DNA of 64,000 nucleotides from positions 147,295,724 through 147,359,723 of the forward strand of contig OY856188.1 in the NCBI GenBank assembly GCA_963693315.1, in the 5' to 3' direction. The notes under the pieces were generated by a model that was not told where the DNA came from, searched no databases, and worked only from the letters and a program-made list of their open reading frames with translations. The stretch comes from Diogma glabrata (taxonomy: Eukaryota; Arthropoda; Insecta; Diptera; Cylindrotomidae). The stretch's first letter is position 1. Each line of letters begins with the position of its first letter. Positions 56,874 to 64,000 of this stretch are shown one piece after another. The position numbers were made by a program, and so were the translations under genes.

Positions 56874-59604
56874 TAGGGTGGCCCTTAAAAACAAAAATTT
56901 TTATTTTTTGTACGGCACCCTCCCATTTCGTGTGAATACCCATAAAAATATTATTTGCAAAATCTGATATCAATCGGTCAATTCTAAAACGTGCCTCCGG
57001 CCACTTAAAGTTGAGAAATTTTGTTCTGGACCTTAAAAAAAAACTTTTTATGTTTTGTGCAACACCCTCTCATTTCGTGTCAATATCCATAAAAAAATTA
57101 TGTGTAAAAATTGAAATCAATCGTTCAACTCTAAGGGGCGCCCCCGGCCACTTAAAGTTGAGAGGTTTGGTTGTGGCCATTACAAAAAAAATTTTAATTT
57201 TTTGTACGACACCCTCCCATTTGGTGTCGATACCCATAAAAATATTATGTGTAAAATTTGAAATCAATCGGTCAACTCTAAGGGGTGCCCCCAGCCACTT
57301 AAAGTTGAGAGGTTTTGTTCTGGCCAATATAAAGAAAAATTTAAATTTTTTGTACGACACCCTCCCATTTGGTGTCAATACCCATAAAAATATTATTTGC
57401 AAAATTTGAAATCAATCGTTCAACTATAAGGTGTGCCCCTGGCCACTTAAATTTGAAGGTTTTGTTGTGGCCATTACAAAGAAAAATTTAAATTTTTTGT
57501 ACGTTACCCTCCCATTTGGTGTCACTACCCATAAAAATATTATGTGTAAAATTTGAAAGCAATCGGCCAACTCTAAGGGGTGCCCCCGGCCACCTAAGGT
57601 TGAGAGGTTTGGTTGTGGCCATTATAAAGAAATATTTAAATTTTTTGTACGACACCCTCCCATTTCATGTCAATACCCAAAAAAATATAATTTGCAAAAT
57701 TTGAAATCAATCGTTCAACTCTAAGGGGTTCCCCCGGCCACTTAAAGTTGAGAGGTTTGGTTGTGGCCATTACAAAGAAAAATTTTAATTTTTTGAACGA
57801 CGTCCTCCCATTTGGTTTTAAAACCCATAAAAATATTATGTGTAAAATTTGAAATCAATCGGTCAACTCTAAGGGGTGCCCCCGGCCACTTAAAGTTGAA
57901 AGGTTCTGTTGTGGTCATTATAAAGAAAAAATTTAATTTTTTGTACGACACCCTCCTATTTGGTAGCAATACCCATAAAAATAGTATGTGTAAAATTTGA
58001 AATCAATCGGTATACTCTAAGGGGTGCCCCCGGCCACCTAAGGTTGAGAGGTTTGGTTGTGGCCATTATAAAGAAAAATTTAAATTTTTTGTACGACTCC
58101 CTCTGATTTGGTGTCAATACCCATAAAAATATTATTTGCAAATTTTGAAATCAATCGTTCAACTGTAAGGCGTGCAAAATGTAAAATTATTTTTTTAGGT
58201 CCAGAACAAAATTTCTCAATTTTAAGTGGCCGGAGGCACGTCTTAGAACTGACCAGAATTCCAGAACAAAATTTCCTATCTTTAAGTGGCCGGAGGCACG
58301 TCTTAGAATTGACCGATTGATTTCAAATTTTGCAAATAATATTTTTAAGGGTATTCACATGAAATGGGAGGGTGCCGTACAAAAATTTAAATTTTTCTTT
58401 GTAATGGCCAGAACAAAACCTTTCAAGTTTAAGTGGCCGGTGGCACCCCTTAGAGTTGAACGATTGATTTCAAAGTTTGGAAATAATATTTTTATGGGTA
58501 TTGACACGAAATGGGAGCGTGTCGTTCAAAAAATAAAAAAATTTTTTTTAAGGTTCAGAACAAAATTTCTCAACTTTAAGTGGCCGGAGGCACGTCTTAG
58601 AATTGACCGATTGATTTCAAATTTTGCACATAATATTTTTACGGGTATTGACATGAAATGGTAGGGCGTCGTACAAAAAATTAAAATATTTCTTTATAAT
58701 GGCCACAACCAAACCTCTCAACTTTAAGTGGCCGGGGGCACCCCTTAGAGTTGACCGATTGATTTCAAATTTTTCACATAATATTTTTATGAGTATTGAC
58801 ACCAAATGGGAGGGTGTCGTACAAAAAATTTAAATTTTTCTTTATATTGGCTACAACCAAACCTCTCAACTTTAAGTGGCCGGGGGCACCCCTTAGAGTT
58901 GACCGATTGATTTCAAATTTTACATATAATATTTTTATGGGTATTGACACCAAATGGGAGGGTGTCGTACAAAAAAATTAAATTTTTCTTTATAATGGCC
59001 ACAACCAAACCTCTCAACTTTAAGTGGCCGGGGGCACCCCTTAGAGTTGAAGGATTGATTTCAAATTTTGCAAATAAATTGTTTATGTGTATTGACACCA
59101 AATGGGACGGTGTCGTACAAAAAATTTAAATATTACTTTATAATGGCCACAACAAAACCTCTTACCTATAAGTGGCCGGGGGCACACCTTAGAGTTGACC
59201 GATTGATTTCAAATTTTACACATAATATTTTTATGGGTATCGACACCAAATAGGAGGGTGTCGTTCAAAAAATTAAAATTTTTCTTTGTAATGGCCACAA
59301 CCAAACCTCTGAACTTTAAGTTTAAGTAGCCCTTAGAGTTGAACGATTGATTCTAATTTTTACACATAATTTTTTTATGGGTATTGACACGAAATGAGAG
59401 GGTGTCGCACAAAAAATGAAAAAGCTTTTTTTAAGGTCCAGAACAAAATTTCTCAACTTTAAGTGGCCGGAGGCACGTCTTAGAATTGACCGATTGATAT
59501 CAGATTTTGCAAATAATATTTTTATTCGTATTTACACGAAATGGGAGGGTGCCGCAAACTGTATAGTGAAAAAAAAATTCTAGTGTAATCTGAGGGCCAC
59601 CCTA
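56874..59604. mobile_element. hAT-like foldback made of inverted tandem arrays
   Basis: The terminal inverted repeat TAGGGTGGCCCT has an exact 8-bp target duplication GTACACAC (56866-56873 and 59605-59612), so the ends are hAT-like. The whole interior is repetitive: about nine head-to-tail monomers of roughly 147 bp (anchors near 56927, 57064, 57211, 57359, 57506, 57654, 57802, 57950 and 58096, each with CACCCTCCCATTT), then about nine in the opposite orientation (AAATGGGAGGGTG). The centre is near 58190-58310. Many 60-115-codon frames on both strands arise from the repeat and are not genes. Confidence 0.9.
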
Positions 59605-60111
59605 GTACACACGCTTGCCAAATTTTGAACCACACGGTGACGGCTTTAACTTTTTTTACAATAGCTTTATACCAGTCCCCCATCAAACGTAACCCATACT
59701 TTTTTAATTCACGACAAAAATTGTGGACGAGATTAGAGCAAAGTCCCCTATTTGTGAAGTTATCGTTACCGGTGACTTCAACGTCCACAACAAATCATGG
59801 TTGGAATTCTCCAAATCGACTGACGATGTTGACAATAGTGGAAAACTGGCAAACATTTTTGCCGCGTCTCAGGGCCTATTCCAAAGTGCTAAAAACCCGA
59901 CTTTCACTTCCCGTAATGGCGGTGATAATAGTTTTCTTTTAGATCTCTATCTTACCACAATGCAAGATATTACGAGTGTCGATGTCGCGAAAGGTAGCAT
60001 TGAAAATTCTGATCATTATTTAATCTCATCAGTTATCAAAACTGATTTAGTTAAAACTACAGCTCCCAAACCCCGTAAAATATTTCACTACTCAAAAATG
60101 GATAAGAGTGG
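59605..60111 (+). pseudogene. Jockey A3 endonuclease, second part
   Basis: It reads IALYQSPIKRN, CEVIVTGDFNVHNKSWLEF (catalytic GDFN, intact where A1 has a stop), RNGGDNSFLLDLYL and SIENSDHYLISSVI (catalytic SDH). At least one frameshift lies before GDFN. It breaks off after MDKSG at the GTGG target of the LTR-like insertion. Confidence 0.8.
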
Positions 60112-61452
60112 TGTAACGTCGGATATTCTCATAAATCATATTAAAACCAATTTCTATTCTTTTTTCCATTCAATCAAAATATATTTCCATCATTCCATCT
60201 CATTTTTACAATCATAACAATTTAAAAAATTTTCAAATCATACCGAACAGCCTTAAATTCAAATTTAACAACAAATAAATAAAAGAACTCAGTGTCTATT
60301 TTGGTTTAACGAACAGATTTTGTGCTCAAGTTGCTTTATTTTGTTTTTTTTGCTTAATATGAAGTGTCAAAAAGAAAACACATTTTTCAATTCAATTCAA
60401 TGTTTAACCTCTGAAACATTCAGTTTTTTTGTGAATATAAAAAAATAAATTTTAAAATTAAGCATTCCATTTTTAGTCGGCTTGCAAATTGAGCTTGTAA
60501 AATGTTATTTAAAATAGATTTGCAAACCATTAAATTATGTGGTAACAGTAATAAATAGTTTAATAAACAAATGTGTTATTATTATCATATCAAACAAAAA
60601 TATATTGTTTAATTACTGTCAAAATCAAAATGGTTTAAATGTTTGAGTTTTATTTAAAAAAACCAATAATAAATAATTTGAATAGAAAACAAAAAAACAT
60701 AATTTGGAAATTAAAATCCTTTTATTTAACTACAAAATAGTGAATGTTTGTATACTGTGAACATATTAAATTAAAATGTTGGAAAATCTATGCCTAAATT
60801 ATTTCTAATAAAATTGAAGTCAAGCTGTATATTAAGTTAAACTTACAAAAAGCAATAAATGTTGGAAAACCTACGCATAAATTATTCCTGATTAACTTGG
60901 AGTTAAGCTGTATAAAGTAGTTTAAGAGAAATGGAAACATTTAGAGGAAATCATTGAAGTAGGAAACAGGGCTGATCATCATCCTATAACAAATTTATAC
61001 AAGTTAGTTCTTTTACAATTAGTATTATATTCTTTCTTTATTTTGATAATCATTCTTGCATAAAATGTTAGAGTAAACCTCTAACAACGATAAGAGATTA
61101 CTAAATTTAGCAATTCGTGCTGGAGGCAACTGTCATTCCGTGTATCTTAACTTATTTTATATTAAATAATTTAAGAAAATGTAATACATTTTCTTGTGGT
61201 TAAACATATTTAGTTTAATTTTGATTAATTATTCATTTGGTTTATTAATTTAGTTTTACTGTAACTTGATATTATTGCATTTAAATCAAATTAATTGCAA
61301 CAATAAAAACAAAATAACTTATATTAAAAAGGAATTGATACATTTGTATTAAATCTTATGAATTAATTAAACGAAACGCGAAATTATAAAGGTCCAAGCC
61401 ACCCAAAGTGGCAATATACAATATCTGGCTCCGAATCGGGGCCAGTATAACA
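60112..61452. mobile_element. Probable solo LTR
   Basis: The 1341-bp insertion starts TGTAACG and ends ATAACA, with TG...CA termini, and is flanked by GTGG (60108-60111 and 61453-61456), the 4-bp target duplication expected for some LTR retrotransposons. Removing it restores the Jockey reading DKSGLQNFFHGFPFDRH exactly. No coding. A TATAAAG word lies near 60912. No second LTR copy is in the window to confirm it. Confidence 0.5.
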
Positions 61453-61456
61453 GTGG

Positions 61457-61742
61457 TCTCCAAAATTTTTTCCATGGTTTCCCTTTCGACCGTCATTGTT
61501 TTTACGCTGGCAATGTAAAAGTTTCTGCTCAAAACTTTACAGAAACTATCCAATTTGCTATCAATAAATTTGTCCCTTTCTCCATAGTAAAACCCAAACA
61601 AAAATACTTGTATTCGAAAGCTACCAAAATGGTGCTTAGAAACAAACGTAGATCATTTAATATTTGGATTCATATCAAAACTCCCACTAATCGATCTCAA
61701 TATCTAAAGGCCAACAAAATATCTAACCAGATTATCTCAAAG
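61457..61742 (+). pseudogene. Jockey A3 linker
   Basis: It reads GFPFDRHCFYAGNV, AQNFTETIQFAINKFVPFS, KQKYLYSKATKMVLRNKRR and QYLKANKISNQII, closely matching A1. It stops at the chimeric insertion. Confidence 0.8.
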
Positions 61743-62403
61743 TCAAATGCACCCGCATGGAGGGATCAGTTTTTATTGTTTTGAATTTTTTTTTATTTTT
61801 GATCTACGGGTGTGACAACCCCGCGTACTCCAGTCCCTGCTATTGCCATACGAGTTAACGTGAGATATCACATACCACTGACAATAGCCAAGGTGACATC
61901 TTAGGGGTGGTGGCGGATGAACTGTATTCAGTCAACGGCAGCACCCTCAATCTAAGCTGTAAAATAATCCTTGATGATGAGACGCCATTGCTTTCTTGAA
62001 GAAACGAGCCTTCATATAACTATGTGTGGGCTTCAATCATTAAGAAAGACTGTGCGTCACAGGATCAAGGAATATGCAACCGGCTGGATTATTGGCCCAC
62101 ATTTTGGTTTTGTTTCAGCAAATTTTTGTAAAAATTTGCTATTTACCTTTTAATTTACTTTTATTTTCTCTAGTCTATCATAAAATATTGGCCTTTGTCA
62201 TACTTTGTCAGTGATAGGAATTTTTGTTTAGTTATCCATTCTTTAACAAATAATATAAAAAAAACAAAAAAAAGAAAGATTTACGTCCATCAACACCTTT
62301 GAACGTATGTCGTTGTGGGACCTTGGTCTTAAAAGGTTTTTATGTGTTATTGTGACACATATTGTAATTCCTACTACACAACACATTTTATTAAAAAAAA
62401 AAA
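61743..62403 (+). mobile_element. Chimeric insertion ending in a Jockey A-subfamily tail
   Basis: The first part (about 61743-62280) is unassigned and includes a GC-rich patch (61805-61960). The last part (62281-62402) is a Jockey A-subfamily 3' tail with poly(A), the same variant as at 19284. After the poly(A), Jockey A3 coding resumes (EKSEIDRAKA). It may be a LINE-mobilised chimera or two insertions. Confidence 0.6.
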
Positions 62404-62747
62404 AAAACGAAAAGTCTGAAATTGACAGAGCGAAAGCCTCAAAACATACGTCTATGTCTGTTTCTGACAAGAGTTTCTACAGTGCCATTAATTCTTTAAA
62501 CCCTCGTACAAAATTTTCTATTCCCCTATTATTGATGGTGATTTAATCGTCAATGATCCCGCAAGAAAAGCTAACTTGTTCGCTGAACGCTTTGCTCTGA
62601 GCTCCATTGTTTTGCAAACTCTTAAAGAAATTCGCCAAATTTAGTCTTCAGGAGTTAATATGAATGAACTTCACTTCAAAGCCAAAATAGTCGCTAAACT
62701 TTTAAAGGGGTTAAACATCAACAAAGCCTCAGGAATGGACAATATTC
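62404..62747 (+). pseudogene. Jockey A3: start of reverse transcriptase
   Basis: It reads EKSEIDRAKASKHTSMSVSD, YSAINSLNPRTK, then shifted frames with ANLFAERFAL, KAKIVAKLLKGLNINKASGM and DNI. Frameshift near 62525 and a stop at 62642 (IRQI*). It ends where LTR-like sequence begins. Confidence 0.75.
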
Positions 62748-64000
62748 TGTTATGTAGACTGGAGTATGATAACGTAGAGCAGAACAGTCACAGATTCATG
62801 TAGTTTCCATTTCCTTACATCTCACAATTTTACCTATCACGCATAGTTCACAACAATTTCTCGTTCATCCGTAATCTATAGTCATATTTTCATATAGTTT
62901 CCGTTACACATATTTATTCGTAGCATAACACAATTAACAATAATATTTTATTTTACAATCCCCTATTATTGGCTCACACTGCGTTTCCACCAGCGTTACT
63001 TCACCAGACTACCTGAATTTGAATTCTCCGGGTCACTAACCGTAATTGCTCTAAATGTTTTCAAACCTCAAATAGCTGTGCATATTTGTCCAATCGTTTT
63101 ATTATCTAACAATTATTATCCTACAATCAGTTTAGCAATTGTCTTCAAAACGTATTATATGTCTTATATAGGTATTTTTTATCAATTTCTCTTTCCGTTA
63201 TAAATCTATATTTTACTGTAATACAGTTGTAAGCTATTAATTCATAATACATAAACATCATAAAATCGGTTACACTTACGTTGTTTAATCCATTCTAATA
63301 TATTAATATTTCTTCCCAATGCGTTGGAAATAACTTATTTCGTGAAATCATCTTACAATTTTATGTATTACAAAATAACAATCAGCATTTTTTTTACGGA
63401 AAATGTACTAACATTATCCCTTCAAAAAACTTTGTAGCTCAATTTTCGATATTAAATTCCTATATAAGAGATGAATATATCGTCTTTTGTCTCTCTTAGT
63501 CGATTTTCATTTTGGTGAAATCAACTGATTTTAACTTTGACGTCTGAATTAAAAGTTGCAATATCATTTTTGGTTCTTCGAAGATTGTGTTTTTGCTTGG
63601 TTATGACGAAGAACCAGAACATAAAATTTGAAATTAGTTAATTATGGTGGAAATTGATAGTTTTTTGTTTCATAATAACTCTGCCAGTGATATTGGATTA
63701 GAAAAATTTTCGTGTTATTCGTGTTATTTATTTGTACCCGATATTATTATTATTAAACACCATATAGTATAAATTATTAAAGGCTGATAGTGGCCATATT
63801 GTGTAAGTTAATTGATTGTTATATTAAATTACATGTTAACAAATATAGTCGGAATAGTAAAATTTTTTTGTAAATACGGCGTGTTTATATTAGCTCATAA
63901 GTGATTTGAAGAAAAACAAAACCAAATATAACCAAAAATTAGAAATTTTAAAAGTGAGTGCATTATTTTCCGACCCGATTCAGTTATAATACCAACAATA
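62748..64000 (+). mobile_element. Possible LTR retrotransposon 5' end, running out of the window
   Basis: It starts TGTTATGTAGACTGG inside Jockey coding, has a TATATAAGAG box at 63461 with an initiator-like AGTCGATTTTCATTTTGG about 35-40 bp later, and a hairpin GGTTCTTCG...CGAAGAACC (63571-63614). These suit a Ty3-type LTR promoter. No primer-binding site, coding sequence or second LTR could be confirmed. Confidence 0.4.

Larger units (their letters stand above)
56645..62747 (+). mobile_element. Jockey A copy A3, split by three insertions
   Basis: Pieces of one plus-strand Jockey A element lie at about 56660-56873, 59605-60111, 61453-61742 and 62404-62747. Insertions are the tandem-arm foldback (56874-59604), a probable solo LTR (60112-61452) and a chimeric fragment (61743-62403). 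It is cut at 62748 by LTR-like sequence. It supplies a more complete endonuclease N-terminus than A1. Confidence 0.8.

Noticed and set aside
57011..59253. Many 60-130-codon frames on both strands
   Set aside because: They repeat with the 147-bp monomer and its inverse and have no family resemblance; they are by-products of the tandem repeat.

Overview
The window is AT-rich, repeat-dominated eukaryotic DNA, most likely from an insect. Nearly all recognisable coding sequence belongs to broken transposable elements typical of arthropods: several Jockey-clade LINEs, a CR1-like LINE with ORF1, RNase H-bearing LINE fragments, Penelope-like, hAT and pogo/Tigger elements, and many MITE or foldback elements. 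There are no bacterial-style operons, ribosome binding sites or CRISPR arrays. A fly is plausible, but the genus cannot be read from the sequence. One stretch looks like a host exon: 31163-31544 on the minus strand encodes a signal peptide and the start of an NRF-6 (nose resistant to fluoxetine) domain, and it ends at a good splice donor. If that is right, much of the sequence below about 31.1 kb may be a transposon-filled intron.

Layout. 0-7.4 kb holds a composite repeat with a minisatellite tail (copies at 0.6-2.0 and 5.9-7.1 kb), an RNase H LINE fragment, and Penelope, hAT and Jockey remnants. 7.6-24.0 kb is one degraded Jockey-type LINE (called C here), split by a six-level nest: C contains palindromic MITE1, which contains Jockey B, which contains a CR1-like LINE, which contains a hAT element, which contains a further LINE fragment. 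Several of these junctions have target-site duplications, and the host reading resumes across them. 24-31 kb holds LINE and Penelope tails, (TA)n arrays, a foldback element, a 200-N assembly gap and one copy of an unnamed non-coding repeat (family D). 31.1-32.3 kb is the host-like exon region.

33.3-37.4 kb is a defective pogo/Tigger element carrying composite-repeat copy 3. 37.85-39.9 kb is a Tc1-like MITE containing a 1.4-kb foldback. 40.2-43.1 kb is the longest Jockey A copy on the plus strand. 43.8-48.9 kb has three more family D copies. 49.4-51.1 kb is Jockey A copy A2, whose reverse transcriptase frame is open. 51.1-52.6 kb is a 328-bp tandem repeat joined to a 510-bp (TA)n array. 53-55 kb holds a LINE C-terminus and small inverted-repeat elements. 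55.5-56.4 kb is a Penelope-like GIY-YIG fragment. 56.6-62.7 kb is a third Jockey A copy, split by a 2.7-kb hAT-like foldback built from about 9+9 inverted monomers of about 147 bp, by a probable solo LTR and by a chimeric insertion. It is cut at 62748 by a possible LTR that runs out of the window.

The genes do not form a pathway. The functional logic is that of selfish elements (endonuclease plus reverse transcriptase LINEs, transposases and non-autonomous derivatives) inserting into one another. Family labels A, B, C and D are local names. All family assignments come from reading motifs, not from database searches.
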